Assembly (NCBI RefSeq): GCF_001280085.1
Contig: NZ_LGED01000259.1
Location: 1-36,218, forward strand
DNA length: 36,218 bases
Reading direction: 5' to 3'
From: Saccharothrix sp. NRRL B-16348
GTDB lineage: Bacteria > Actinomycetota > Actinomycetes > Mycobacteriales > Pseudonocardiaceae
Shown: in pieces, positions 7,095-15,429 of the stretch
Numbering within the stretch: position 1 is the stretch's first letter
Layout of the letters: each line of letters begins with the position of its first letter
Notes under the pieces: model-generated
The model's input: only the letters and a program-made list of their open reading frames with translations
Told to the model about the DNA's origin: nothing
Databases searched by the model: none
Program-made: the position numbers and the translations under genes

Positions 7095-7844
7095 CTAGGA
7101 CGACGAACGGGGACCCCGCCGGATCGACACGTCCGCCGAACTTTTTTCCGGGAAGTCGAACCGGAGGGTGAAACGGCTGGTCGGGGCGGGCAGGCGTTGG
7201 CCGCGGCGGAAGAAGCGGACCCGGCGCGGGTCGGCCGCCTCGGCCCGCACGGCCGCCAGGTCGGCCTCCGTGGGCGTGCGGGCGACCGACGGGCCGGGCC
7301 GGTGGTCGAGCGGCGGTGGCGGCGGGTGCTCGTCGTCGGGCAGGGGAGGGCGGTCGACGCGGCACGCGACCAGGCCGGGCGTGTCGGGGACGTCCAGCGG
7401 GAGCACCGGCGCGGGCCAGACGTAGTCGAGGTCGTCCGGGACGTCGGGGAACAGCGGGCGGTAGTGGTCGGGGTCCTTGCGCAGGAGGGCGGACCGGTGG
7501 CTGCGGTGCAGGTCGTCGTCACCGAGCCAGGGCGGGAGGAGCCCTTCGGCCAGGCACCACGACCACGTCGGCTCACGGCCGCCGGTGTAGTCGAGGAACG
7601 CGGCGCGCAGGCCGTCGCGGTGGCCGCGCCGTCGCCACTCGTCGCACACGGCCACGCCGTAGGCGACCAGCGCGGGCGTGAAGCCGCGCCACATCAGCAC
7701 GGCCGGGTGCCGCTTCCAGCCGTACTCGGGCCAGACCAGGGCGCGCAGGATCTGGGCGGCCTCCACGCGCTGCTTGCCGAGCCGCCGCGAGTCGAGGACG
7801 GCGGCGCTGCGGGCGAACGTCGGGCACGGCAGGAACGTCTGCAC
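7095..7844 (-). CDS. MSMEG_6728 family protein (pyrimidine-dimer glycosylase-like)
   Basis: A 249-residue protein whose N-terminus MQTFLPCPTFARSAAVLDSRRLGKQRVEA and following RHPAVLMWRG are the conserved signature of actinobacterial MSMEG_6728 proteins, related to the pyrimidine dimer DNA glycosylase family. The LDxRRLGKQRVE segment likely supplies the conserved basic residues. A DNA-repair role is inferred, not shown. The proline- and charge-rich C-terminal half is poorly conserved in such proteins. The last codons overlap the doxX promoter. It is divergent from the TetR gene. Confidence 0.72.
   Translation of the reverse strand: MQTFLPCPTFARSAAVLDSRRLGKQRVEAAQILRALVWPEYGWKRHPAVLMWRGFTPALVAYGVAVCDEWRRRGHRDGLRAAFLDYTGGREPTWSWCLAEGLLPPWLGDDDLHRSHRSALLRKDPDHYRPLFPDVPDDLDYVWPAPVLPLDVPDTPGLVACRVDRPPLPDDEHPPPPPLDHRPGPSVARTPTEADLAAVRAEAADPRRVRFFRRGQRLPAPTSRFTLRFDFPEKSSADVSIRRGPRSSS
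7102..7129 (-). promoter_or_regulatory. ECF42-type promoter of doxX
   Basis: On the minus strand, TGTCGA (7129-7124) and CGTTCGTC (7109-7102) are separated by the same 14 bp as in the DGPF promoter. Both promoters share GACGTGTCGATCC and CGTTCGTCG blocks with an 11-bp unrelated spacer between them. The predicted start lies about 28 nt before the doxX ATG. The promoter lies inside the 3' end of the MSMEG_6728-family gene. Confidence 0.72.
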
Positions 7845-7916
7845 ACCGGCCGGCTACCCCGAGGGCCGGAGGTCAAGCGCGTGTCGTCCTGAGCTGGCAA
7901 AAGACCGGTGGGCTGT

Positions 7917-7931
7917 TAGCCTGCGGCGGTG
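7917..7931 (+). promoter_or_regulatory. Probable leaderless promoter of the TetR gene
   Basis: TAGCCT (7917-7922) fits the actinobacterial TANNNT -10 element and ends 6 nt before the GTG at 7929. Transcription would then start at the start codon. No clear -35 is seen, as is common for such promoters. Confidence 0.45.
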
Positions 7932-8570
7932 GAGTTCAAGCGCGCCCGGCGGCCCGAGCAGGTGGAGCAGCGGCGGCGCACGATCCTCGACACGGCGTGC
8001 GCGATGCTGCGGGAGCGGTCCGTCGCCGACATCAGCCTGCGCGAGCTGAGCGACCGGGTCGGGCTCGCGAAGTCGAACGTGCTGCGGTACTTCGACAGCC
8101 GGGAGGCGATCTTCCTGGAGGTGCTCGACCAGGAGTGGGGCGCCTGGCTGGACGAGCTGGAGGCCGCGCCCGCGTCGGCCGCCGACGCGGAGGAGGTGGC
8201 GACGGCGATCGCGACGTCGTTGCTGCGCCGGCGGTTGCTGTGCGAGCTGGTCAGCGGCATGGCGGGCGTGCTGGAGCGCAACATCTCGGTGGACTTCGCG
8301 CGCGTCTTCAAGCGCCGGGCGCACGCGCACACGGCCCGGCTGGCCGAGTTCGTGCGGGCCAGGGTGCCGGTGCTGGACGAGGCGGCGGCCCGGCACTTCG
8401 CGCACGTGGTGCTGGTCATGACGGCCGGCCTGTGGCCGCACGCGAACCCGACGGACGCGGTCGCGCAGGCGATGCGGGAGCTGGGCGGGCCGACGGCGGG
8501 CGAGCTGGCGCGGGAGTGGCTGACCGAGGGCCTGGTCAACCAATTGGTCGGCCTGGTGGCCAGGGCCTGA
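7929..8570 (+). CDS. TetR/AcrR family transcriptional regulator
   Basis: A 213-residue regulator. Residues about 15-60 form the TetR helix-turn-helix (RRTILDTACAMLRERS...LRELSDRVGLAKSNVLRYFDSREAIFLEVL), including the conserved YFxSREAIF. The C-terminal ligand domain is all-helical and unassigned (LVSGMAGVLERNISVDF..., ending LTEGLVNQLVGLVARA). It starts at GTG 7929, with the ThuA-like gene 62 bp downstream and the MSMEG_6728-family gene diverging upstream; either may be a target. The ligand is unknown. Confidence 0.88.
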   Translation: MEFKRARRPEQVEQRRRTILDTACAMLRERSVADISLRELSDRVGLAKSNVLRYFDSREAIFLEVLDQEWGAWLDELEAAPASAADAEEVATAIATSLLRRRLLCELVSGMAGVLERNISVDFARVFKRRAHAHTARLAEFVRARVPVLDEAAARHFAHVVLVMTAGLWPHANPTDAVAQAMRELGGPTAGELAREWLTEGLVNQLVGLVARA

Positions 8571-8632
8571 CCCGGCGCCCGCGCCGAACGGCCGTCGCCA
8601 CCACGATGCCGGACGTCCTAGGGTTCGTCCTC

Positions 8633-9265
8633 GTGAAGGCACTCGTGGTTCGCGGTGGTTGGGCCGGGCACTCGCCGGTGGAGGCCACCGACTCGTTCCT
8701 GCCGTTCCTGCGGTCCTCGGGTTTCGCGGTCGACGTGTCGGACTCGCTGGACGCCTACGACGACCGCCTCGGCGGCTACGACCTGATCGTCCAGTGCTGG
8801 AGCGACGGCGTGCTGACCGACGACCAGTTCACCTGCCTGGAAGCGGCGGTGCGGGGCGGGACGGGGCTGGCCGGGTGGCACGGCGGCCTGGTGGACGCGT
8901 TCCGCCACTCCCGCGGGTACATGAGGTTGGTCGGCGGTCAGTTCGTCGACCACCCGGGTGGTTTCGTGGACCACCGGGTGGAGATCACGTCCACCCACCC
9001 GATCGTGGCCGGGCTCGCGGGGTTCGAGCTGCGGACCGAGCAGTACTGGGTGCTGACCGACGGCCTCAACGACGTCCACGCGACCACCACCTTCGCCGCC
9101 GCCGACCCGTGGCACGCGCCGCTGACCGTGCCCGCCGTCTGGACCCGCCGCTGGGGCGCGGGCCGGGTCTTCGCCTGCACGATCGGCCACCACCCGGCCG
9201 ACCTCGCCCTCCCACCGGTCCGCACCCTCGTGGAACGCGGCCTGCTCTGGGCCACCCGCACCTAA
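8633..9265 (+). CDS. ThuA-like domain protein
   Basis: A 210-residue cytoplasmic protein with the ThuA fold, a class I glutamine-amidotransferase-like domain. Visible features are the N-terminal VVRGGWAGHSPVEATDSFLPFL, GYDLIVQCWSDGVLT, the nucleophile-elbow-like GTGLAGWHGGLVDAFRHS, and GAGRVFACTIGHHPADL near the end. ThuA proteins act in trehalose or other disaccharide use, but the reaction is poorly defined. The catalytic Cys of true amidotransferases is replaced by His (GWHGG). The frame is open further upstream; GTG 8633 was chosen because it puts the first beta-strand (KALVVRGG) at the start. Confidence 0.8.
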   Translation: MKALVVRGGWAGHSPVEATDSFLPFLRSSGFAVDVSDSLDAYDDRLGGYDLIVQCWSDGVLTDDQFTCLEAAVRGGTGLAGWHGGLVDAFRHSRGYMRLVGGQFVDHPGGFVDHRVEITSTHPIVAGLAGFELRTEQYWVLTDGLNDVHATTTFAAADPWHAPLTVPAVWTRRWGAGRVFACTIGHHPADLALPPVRTLVERGLLWATRT

Positions 9266-9289
9266 CCCTCGCCCGCCAACCCCTCACCC

Positions 9290-9443
9290 CCCGCGTTTCG
9301 CCCCTTCACGACCCGCGTGTCGAACCCTCAGGTCGCGCGTGTCGAACCCTCACGTCGGGCGTGTCGAACCTTCAGGTCGAGCATGTCGAACGCTCAGGTC
9401 GCGCGTGTCGAACCCTCAGGACCCGCGAGCCGAACGCTCAGGC
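9290..9443. repeat. 22-bp tandem repeat array A, seven units
   Basis: Seven contiguous 22-bp units begin at 9290, 9312, 9334, 9356, 9378, 9400 and 9422. The five central ones share the core CGCGTGTCGAACCCTCAGG with few changes. The first (9290) and last (9422) are degenerate. The array fills the gap between the ThuA-like gene and the ROK gene and ends 10 bp from the ROK stop codon. The period of two helical turns and the absence of spacers exclude a CRISPR array. A related array lies at 28608-28695. Confidence 0.9.
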
Positions 9444-9453
9444 GTGCCCGCGT

Positions 9454-10725
9454 TCACCCGCCCGAGTCGGCCAACGCGGCGGGCTCCGAGTCGGCCAGGT
9501 TCTCCGGCAGCCTGAGGCCCTCGTGGAGCGGCACGAGCTCGGATTGCAGCACGAGTGCCGCCCCGCCGATCGCGGACGCCGTGGCGGCCGAACGGGACAG
9601 CCGCACGTCGACGCCGTGCGCCGCGCGCGAGAAGAAAGTGCGGTCCAGCTCGTCCCGCACCACGGGCAGGTAGACCGACCCGGCGATGGCGAAGCTCGGC
9701 CCCGTCAGCACCAGGACCTCCAGGTCCATGATGTTCGCCAACGTCCGCGCCGCCACCGCGATGTACCGCGCCGACCGCTCCAGGATCGCCAACGCCGACG
9801 GCTCGCCGCGCCGGGCCGCCCGGCTCACCGCCGCGAAGTCCGCCGACACCGACCGCGCCCGCCCGGTCAGCCCCGCCGAACCGGCCAGCGCCGCGTCCGC
9901 CCGGGCCGCCGCGACCACGGCCGCCGGTCCCGCCAGCACCTCGACGCACCCGCGCGCGCCGCACCAGCACTCCGGCCCGTTCGCGTCCACGCAGATGTGA
10001 CCGATCTCCCCGGCGTTGCCGCTGCTGCCGCGGTACGTGATGCCGTTGATGATCAGGCCCGCGCCGATGCCCGTGCCCATGTACAGCGCCGCCGAGATGG
10101 CCGTCCCGCCGATGGCGCCCGACCAGTGCTCGCCCAGCGCCGCCGCGGTGGCGTCGTTGTCCAGCACCACCGGCAGGCTCGTCGCCCGCTCCAGCTCCTG
10201 GGCGAGCGGGAAGTCCTCCCACTTGCGCATGGCCGGCGGGGTCAGGCCCATGCCGGTGTCGGAGCTGAGCGGTCCGGGGGAGACGAGGCCCAGGCCCAGC
10301 ACGCGGTTGTGGTCGACGCCGACGCCGTCGATCAGGCCCTTCACCTCGGCCGCCATCCGCGCCACCACGGTCCGCGGTTCGGCCGCGCCCGCGCCCGCCC
10401 TCGAAATGCGGGCCACGACCGATCCGCCGAGATTGGTCAGCACGTACGTGATGCCGGCGTGGTCGAGGTGCACGCCGACGGCGTACCGGGAGGAGTGGTT
10501 GAGCTGGAGCAGCACCCGCCGCTTGCCGCCGGTCGACTCGGCGCGGCCGGTCTCCACGACCAGGCCCTCGTCGATGAGCTTGCGGACGACGGTCGAGATC
10601 GTGGCGCCGGTGAAGCCGGTGGCGTTGATCAGGCCGACGCGGCTGATCGTGCCCGCCGCGCGGATCACGTCCAGCACGGCGGACTTGCTGCTCGCATGTT
10701 GCGTCGCCCGCGCCGGTCCGCTCAC
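9454..10725 (-). CDS. ROK-family transcriptional repressor
   Basis: A 423-residue ROK regulator of the NagC/XylR type. The N-terminal winged helix (SAVLDVIRAAGTISRVGLINATGFTGATISTVVRKLIDEGLV) is followed by a sugar-kinase-like domain with DNDATAAALGEHW, GTGIGAGLI, GNAGEIGHICVD and a zinc motif CWCGARGCVE. Such proteins bind a sugar, often unphosphorylated, and repress import and catabolic genes. Start is GTG 10725 with GGGGGA upstream; the frame open to 10839 crosses the promoter region and was rejected. It diverges from the importer operon and is the only DNA-binding regulator seen in the galactomannan locus, so it is the likely regulator of promoters at 10801, 21205 and 25620. Confidence 0.9.
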   Translation of the reverse strand: MSGPARATQHASSKSAVLDVIRAAGTISRVGLINATGFTGATISTVVRKLIDEGLVVETGRAESTGGKRRVLLQLNHSSRYAVGVHLDHAGITYVLTNLGGSVVARISRAGAGAAEPRTVVARMAAEVKGLIDGVGVDHNRVLGLGLVSPGPLSSDTGMGLTPPAMRKWEDFPLAQELERATSLPVVLDNDATAAALGEHWSGAIGGTAISAALYMGTGIGAGLIINGITYRGSSGNAGEIGHICVDANGPECWCGARGCVEVLAGPAAVVAAARADAALAGSAGLTGRARSVSADFAAVSRAARRGEPSALAILERSARYIAVAARTLANIMDLEVLVLTGPSFAIAGSVYLPVVRDELDRTFFSRAAHGVDVRLSRSAATASAIGGAALVLQSELVPLHEGLRLPENLADSEPAALADSGG

Positions 10726-10743
10726 GTGGTCCCCCGCGTTCGT

Positions 10744-10752
10744 CTTAGTTCG
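10744..10752. promoter_or_regulatory. Candidate ROK operator near its own start
   Basis: CTTAGTTCG (minus: CGAACTAAG) lies 19 bp upstream of the ROK start. AACTAAG recurs in the kinase promoter (TTAACTAAG) and, as AACTAAAG, in the beta-mannosidase promoter. The assignment as a ROK operator is inference from this recurrence. Confidence 0.4.
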
Positions 10753-10800
10753 TTCGTCGGTCGAAGAGTAGCAACTTGGCCGGCAGATGACGCCGAGGTG

Positions 10801-10829
10801 TTGACTTCGTTTCTTCGATGACTTAACAA
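10801..10829 (+). promoter_or_regulatory. Promoter of the importer operon
   Basis: TTGACT (10801-10806), a 17-bp spacer and TAACAA (10824-10829) form a good housekeeping promoter. The start codon follows after 52 bp, with ribosome site GAGAGGA. ACTTAACAA overlaps the -10 and resembles the CTTAAC repeats of the kinase promoter, a possible repressor site. Confidence 0.6.
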
Positions 10830-10881
10830 TCTGCCTCAACGCGGGACCGCGGCCGGTCTCGGGCCACGAGAGGAATCGACG

Positions 10882-12567
10882 ATGTTCCTGAAGGCAAGGC
10901 GCTTCTCACGGGCGCGCATGGCGGCGGCCGGACTGGCCGCGGTCGCCATGGTGGCGACGGCGTGTGGTGGATCGAGTGCGGGCAGTGACGCGAACAAGGA
11001 CACGCTGATCCTGCCGGGCACCTCCGGTGACTTCCAGCAGAACTTCAACCCGTTCGCGCCCGCGCACCTGGAAGGCGGCGGCACGATCTTCGAGCCGCTG
11101 TTCTTCTTCAACAACATCCGCGACGTCGAACCCAGGCCCCGGCTGGGCAAGAGCTTCAAGTGGAACGACGACGGCACCCAGCTCGACATCGAGCTGCGCG
11201 ACAACGTCAAGTTCACCGACGGCGAGAAGTTCAGCGCCGCCGACGTCGTCTTCACCCTGGACATGATCAGCAAGAACCCGGCCATGAACGGCACGGGCTA
11301 CAAGGGCGTGGCGACCGCCGTCGACGACACCCACGTGTCGATCAAGTTCCCGGAACCGTCCTACATGGAGGGCCCGCAGGTCCTCGGCAAGATCTTCATC
11401 GTGCCCGAGCACAAGTGGAAGGACATCGCCACGCCGGCCAGCGACACCATCGCGCAGCCGGTCGGCACCGGTCCGTTCATGCTCGAGGAGTTCAAGGCGC
11501 AGGCCTTCACGCTCAAGGCGAACCCCGACTACTGGGGCGGCGAGCCCGCCGTGAAGAAGGTCCGCTACATCGCGCTGTCCGGCAACCAGGCCGTGGCCGA
11601 CGCGCTGAAGGCGGGCCAGATCGACTGGCAGACCGGCCCGGTCCCGGACATCGCCAACGTCGAGAAGAACTACCCCGGCTACAAGGCCATCACCGTGCCG
11701 ATGAACCAGGCCGCGGTGTTCACCTGCTCGAACGCCGACCTGGGCTGCCAGGGCCCGCAGACCGACGTGGCCGTGCGCAAGGCCATCTACTACGGCATGA
11801 ACCGCACCCAGATCAACGCGCTCGCGTTCGAGAACACCGCGAGCGAGGTCTCGCCGGGCGCCGCGCTGGTCGAGCGGGACAAGGCGCAGATGTCGGGCAA
11901 GCTGCAGGAGAAGACCGCGCCGATGCAGCCGGACGAGGCCAAGGCCACCCAGGTCCTGGAGGCCGCGGGCTACACCAAGGGCGCCGACGGCATCTACGCC
12001 AAGGACGGCAAGCCGCTGGCCATGACCCTCAAGGTCGTCGCCGGCTGGACCGACTACATCACCGCCGTCGACACGATGAGCCAGCAGCTGCAGAAGGTCG
12101 GCATCAAGATCACCGCGCAGCAGGTCTCCTGGAACGAGTGGTCCGACGCGCGCGGTCGCGGCAACTACGAGCTGCTGATCGACTCGATCCACCAGGGCCC
12201 CGCGCCCGACCCGTTCTACAACGCGTCCTACTTCTTCAGCACCGCGACCACGGCCAAGGTCGGCGAGGTGGCGAACCCGAACTTCGCCCGCTTCTCCAAC
12301 CCCGCGGTCGACGCCGCGCTCACCGCGTTGAAGGGCATCGACCCCGAGGACGACGCGGCCCGCCAGCCGCACTTCGACGTCATCCAGACGGAGATCGAGA
12401 AGGCCATCCCGTACATCCCGATCCTCACCGGCGGCACGACCAGCGAGTACAACGCGAAGAAGTTCACCGGATGGCCGACGAAGGACGACCTGTACGCGTT
12501 CCCGGCCCTCTGGGCACGCCCGGAGGCCTCGGAAATCATCATGAAGCTCAGGCCGGCCGGCCAGTGA
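10882..12567 (+). CDS. ABC importer substrate-binding lipoprotein, family 5 (Dpp/Opp type)
   Basis: A 561-residue extracellular binding protein. A basic N-terminus and hydrophobic stretch end in VATACGGSS, a lipobox with Cys28 as the likely lipid site. The mature part is a SBP_bac_5 domain (FEPLFFFNNIRDVEPRPRLGKSFKWNDDG..., DNVKFTDGEKFSAADVVFTLD, QPVGTGPFMLEEF). Family 5 proteins bind peptides, but a known subset binds oligosaccharides such as beta-mannobiose or cellobiose (Thermotoga ManD/ManE). The gene starts an operon ending in an alpha-galactosidase and faces mannan-degrading genes, so galactomanno-oligosaccharides are the inferred ligand. It is preceded by the TTGACT promoter and diverges from the ROK repressor. 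Confidence 0.9.
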   Translation: MFLKARRFSRARMAAAGLAAVAMVATACGGSSAGSDANKDTLILPGTSGDFQQNFNPFAPAHLEGGGTIFEPLFFFNNIRDVEPRPRLGKSFKWNDDGTQLDIELRDNVKFTDGEKFSAADVVFTLDMISKNPAMNGTGYKGVATAVDDTHVSIKFPEPSYMEGPQVLGKIFIVPEHKWKDIATPASDTIAQPVGTGPFMLEEFKAQAFTLKANPDYWGGEPAVKKVRYIALSGNQAVADALKAGQIDWQTGPVPDIANVEKNYPGYKAITVPMNQAAVFTCSNADLGCQGPQTDVAVRKAIYYGMNRTQINALAFENTASEVSPGAALVERDKAQMSGKLQEKTAPMQPDEAKATQVLEAAGYTKGADGIYAKDGKPLAMTLKVVAGWTDYITAVDTMSQQLQKVGIKITAQQVSWNEWSDARGRGNYELLIDSIHQGPAPDPFYNASYFFSTATTAKVGEVANPNFARFSNPAVDAALTALKGIDPEDDAARQPHFDVIQTEIEKAIPYIPILTGGTTSEYNAKKFTGWPTKDDLYAFPALWARPEASEIIMKLRPAGQ

Positions 12568-12595
12568 CCGACTGATCGACGCGATAGGCGGACCG

Positions 12596-13585
12596 ATGAG
12601 GTACTACGCCCGCAAGTTCGGGTTCTACCTGGTCGCCCTCTGGGCGGCGCTGACGCTGAACTTCTTCATCCCGAGGCTCCTGCCGGGCAACCCGGTGGAC
12701 ATCCTCATGGCGAAGCTCTCGCAACGCGGCGGAACGGTGGACCCGTCGGCCCGCAGGGCGTACGAGCTGCTGCTCGGCACGGACAGCAGCGAGTCGCTCT
12801 TCCAGCAGTACATCTCGTACCTGGGCAACATGTTCCGCGGTGATCTCGGCGTCTCGGTGAGCGCGTTCCCGGCGCCGGTGTCCGAGGTCATCGCGGGCGC
12901 CCTGCCCTGGACCCTGATGCTCGTGGGCATCGCGACGTTCCTGTCGTTCGCCTTCGGCATCGTCCTGGGCACGTTCGTCGGCTGGCGGCGCGGCACCTGG
13001 CTGGACGGCCTGGTGCCCGCCACCACCGTGCTGGCCGCCGTGCCGTACTTCTGGCTGGCCCTGCTCCTGGTCGCGCTGCTGTCCTCGGCGTGGGGCTGGT
13101 TCCCGCTCCAGGGCGGCTACGACATCCTGCTCACGCCCGGCTGGAACGGCGAGTTCATCAGCTCGGCGATCTACTACGGCACGCTGCCCGCGTTGACCAT
13201 CGTGATCTCGTCGGTCGGCGGCTGGCTGCTGGGCATGCGCAACATGATGGTGTCCGCCACCTCCGAGGACTACGTGCTGACCGCGCAGGCCAAGGGGCTG
13301 CGCGGCTCCCGGATCATGATCAGGTACGCGGCCCGCAACGCGGTGCTCCCGTCCGTCGCCGGCTTCGCGATCTCGCTCGGGTTCGTGGTGTCCGGCGCCG
13401 TCATCACCGAGCAGGTGTTCTCCTACCCCGGCATCGGGTCCAAGCTCCTGCAAGCGGTGCAGAACAACGACTACGCCCTCATGCAGGGCGTCTTCCTGGT
13501 GATCACGGTCGCCGTGCTCGGCGCGAACCTCGTGGTCGACCTGCTGTACGCCGTCATCGACCCGCGCACCCGCGTCAGCGGCTGA
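12596..13585 (+). CDS. ABC importer permease, DppB/OppB type
   Basis: A 329-residue membrane protein with six predicted helices. The N-terminus (GFYLVALWAALTLNFFIPRLLPGNPVDIL) is the classic DppB/OppB start. The EAA-like loop (YVLTAQAKGLRGSRIMIRYAARNAVLP) contacts the ATPase, and the C-terminus is VDLLYAVIDPRTRVSG. It pairs with the permease half of the next protein to form the channel. ATG 12596 has AGGCGG upstream; it is 28 bp after the binding-protein gene, in the same operon. Confidence 0.92.
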   Translation: MRYYARKFGFYLVALWAALTLNFFIPRLLPGNPVDILMAKLSQRGGTVDPSARRAYELLLGTDSSESLFQQYISYLGNMFRGDLGVSVSAFPAPVSEVIAGALPWTLMLVGIATFLSFAFGIVLGTFVGWRRGTWLDGLVPATTVLAAVPYFWLALLLVALLSSAWGWFPLQGGYDILLTPGWNGEFISSAIYYGTLPALTIVISSVGGWLLGMRNMMVSATSEDYVLTAQAKGLRGSRIMIRYAARNAVLPSVAGFAISLGFVVSGAVITEQVFSYPGIGSKLLQAVQNNDYALMQGVFLVITVAVLGANLVVDLLYAVIDPRTRVSG

Positions 13586-13602
13586 GAAGGAGAACGGACA
13601 CC

Positions 13603-15429
13603 GTGACGAACATCAGTGCCGTTACCGTCGAGCCGCCGCGCGGCCGGGCCGGGTGGCGGTCGATGCTGCCGCGCTGGTCGCCGAAGCTCGGCGTCGGCCT
13701 GGTCCTGATCGCCCTCATCACGTTCATCGGCGTGATCGGCCCGCTCCTGGTCGGCGACCCGAACACGATCCGCGACATCAGCCTGACCCCGCCGTCCGGC
13801 GACTTCTGGCTCGGCACCACGTGGACCGGCCAGGACGTGGTAGCGCAGCTCGCACACGCGACCCGGGGATCGCTCTACATCGGCCTGATGGTCGGCGTGA
13901 TGGCGACCTTCCTGTCCGCGCTGTTCGGCATCGTCGGCGCCTACGTCGGCGGGTACGTCGACGAGGGCTTCAACCTGTTCTCCAACGTCATGCTGGTGAT
14001 CCCCGGCCTGCCGCTGGTGATCGTCATCTCCGCGTTCGTGCCCGCCGACCAGCGCGGCATGTGGACGATCGCCGTCGTGCTCGCGATCACCGGCTGGGCC
14101 GCGTCGGCCCGCGTGCTGCGCGCGCAGACGCTGTCGCTGCGCAACCGGGACTACGTGGCCGCCGCGCGGGTCTCCGGCGAGAAGTCGTGGCGGGTCATCA
14201 CCGTCGAGATCCTGCCGAACCTGCTGCCGCTGCTGGCCTCGCAGTTCGTGTTCTCGGTGATCTACGCGATCCTGAGCGAGGCCGGCCTGTCGTTCCTCGG
14301 CCTCGGCGCGTCCAACTCGTCCACGCTCGGCACGATGCTGTACTACGCGCAGAACAGCTTCGCGCTGCAACGCCAGGCGTGGTGGTGGTTCGTGCCGCCG
14401 GGCATGATCATCGCCCTGTTCGGCTGCGGCCTGGCGCTGATCAACTTCAGCATCGACGAGATCATCAACCCGAAGCTGCGCGACATCCCCCGCCGGGTCA
14501 AGGCCGCCGTGACGCGCAAGCCCGAACCGGCGCCGCGCACCGACGACGACGTCGTGCTCACCGTGAACGACCTGTCCGTCGTCTACCAGGTCGAGAACCC
14601 GGTGCACGCGGTCAAGGACGTGTCGATCACGTTGCGGCGTGGCGAGATCCTCGGCCTGGCCGGCGAGTCCGGCTGCGGCAAGACGACCCTGGCCTACGCG
14701 ATCAACCGGCTGCACCGGCCGCCCGCCGAGGTGACCACCGGCTCGGTCACGTTCCACGACCGCGAGGGCGGCGACGTCGACGTGCTCGCGCTCACGCCGG
14801 GCGAGCTGCGCGCGTTCCGCTGGTCGAAGCTGTCGATGGTCTTCCAGGGCGCGATGAACGCGCTCAACCCCGTCATCACGGTCCGGGCGCAGCTCGACGA
14901 CGTGCTCACCACGCACCGGCCCGAGATGACCAAGGCGCAGCGCAAGGCCAAGTGCGAGGAAGTGCTCAAGCTCGTCGGCGTGGACGTGCGGCGGCTCAGC
15001 TCGTTCCCGCACGAGCTGTCCGGCGGCATGCGGCAGCGCGTGATGATCGCCATGGCGCTCCTCCTCGACCCCCAGGTCATGATCATGGACGAGCCGACCA
15101 CCGCGCTGGACGTCGTCGTGCAGCGCGGCATCCTCCGCGAGATCCTGCGGCTGCGCGACGAGATCGGCTTCGCCGTCCTGTTCATCACCCACGACCTGCC
15201 GCTGCTGCTCGAACTCGCCGACCGCATCGCCGTGATGAAGGACGGCGAGGTCGTCGAGTACGGCGCCGCGCAGGACATGTTCGAGCAGCCCGCCCACCCC
15301 TACACCCGCCAACTGCTCGACTCGTTCCCCAGCCTGACCGGCGAACGCGGCTCGTTCGTCCGCTCCGGCGAGCAGCTGACGCCGGTCGACAGGTCCGGCG
15401 AGCCCACCCCGTCCGGAGGCGTCCGATGA
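13603..15429 (+). CDS. Fused DppC-type permease and DppD-type ATPase
   Basis: A 608-residue protein combining two normally separate importer subunits. Residues about 1-305 are a DppC/OppC permease with its first helix ([21 protein letters not shown]), [25 protein letters not shown] and the EAA-type loop [26 protein letters not shown] short linker ([12 protein letters not shown]) joins an ABC ATPase with Walker [10 protein letters not shown] (about residues 354-362), signature LSGGMRQRV, Walker B VMIMDEP and the C-terminal [13 protein letters not shown] of oligopeptide-type ATPases. No stop or frameshift interrupts the join, so this is a real fusion. GTG 13603 has AAGGAGA upstream. Its stop overlaps the next start (ATGA). 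Confidence 0.93.
   Translation: MTNISAVTVEPPRGRAGWRSMLPRWSPKLGVGLVLIALITFIGVIGPLLVGDPNTIRDISLTPPSGDFWLGTTWTGQDVVAQLAHATRGSLYIGLMVGVMATFLSALFGIVGAYVGGYVDEGFNLFSNVMLVIPGLPLVIVISAFVPADQRGMWTIAVVLAITGWAASARVLRAQTLSLRNRDYVAAARVSGEKSWRVITVEILPNLLPLLASQFVFSVIYAILSEAGLSFLGLGASNSSTLGTMLYYAQNSFALQRQAWWWFVPPGMIIALFGCGLALINFSIDEIINPKLRDIPRRVKAAVTRKPEPAPRTDDDVVLTVNDLSVVYQVENPVHAVKDVSITLRRGEILGLAGESGCGKTTLAYAINRLHRPPAEVTTGSVTFHDREGGDVDVLALTPGELRAFRWSKLSMVFQGAMNALNPVITVRAQLDDVLTTHRPEMTKAQRKAKCEEVLKLVGVDVRRLSSFPHELSGGMRQRVMIAMALLLDPQVMIMDEPTTALDVVVQRGILREILRLRDEIGFAVLFITHDLPLLLELADRIAVMKDGEVVEYGAAQDMFEQPAHPYTRQLLDSFPSLTGERGSFVRSGEQLTPVDRSGEPTPSGGVR

Noticed and set aside
9290..9443. CRISPR-like array
   Set aside because: Units are contiguous 22-mers with no unique spacers, and no cas genes are present.
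9317..9673. 118-residue plus-strand frame across repeat array A
   Set aside because: Its N-terminal half is the 22-bp repeat read in shifting frames, and the rest is antisense to the ROK gene. There is no ribosome site or known domain.
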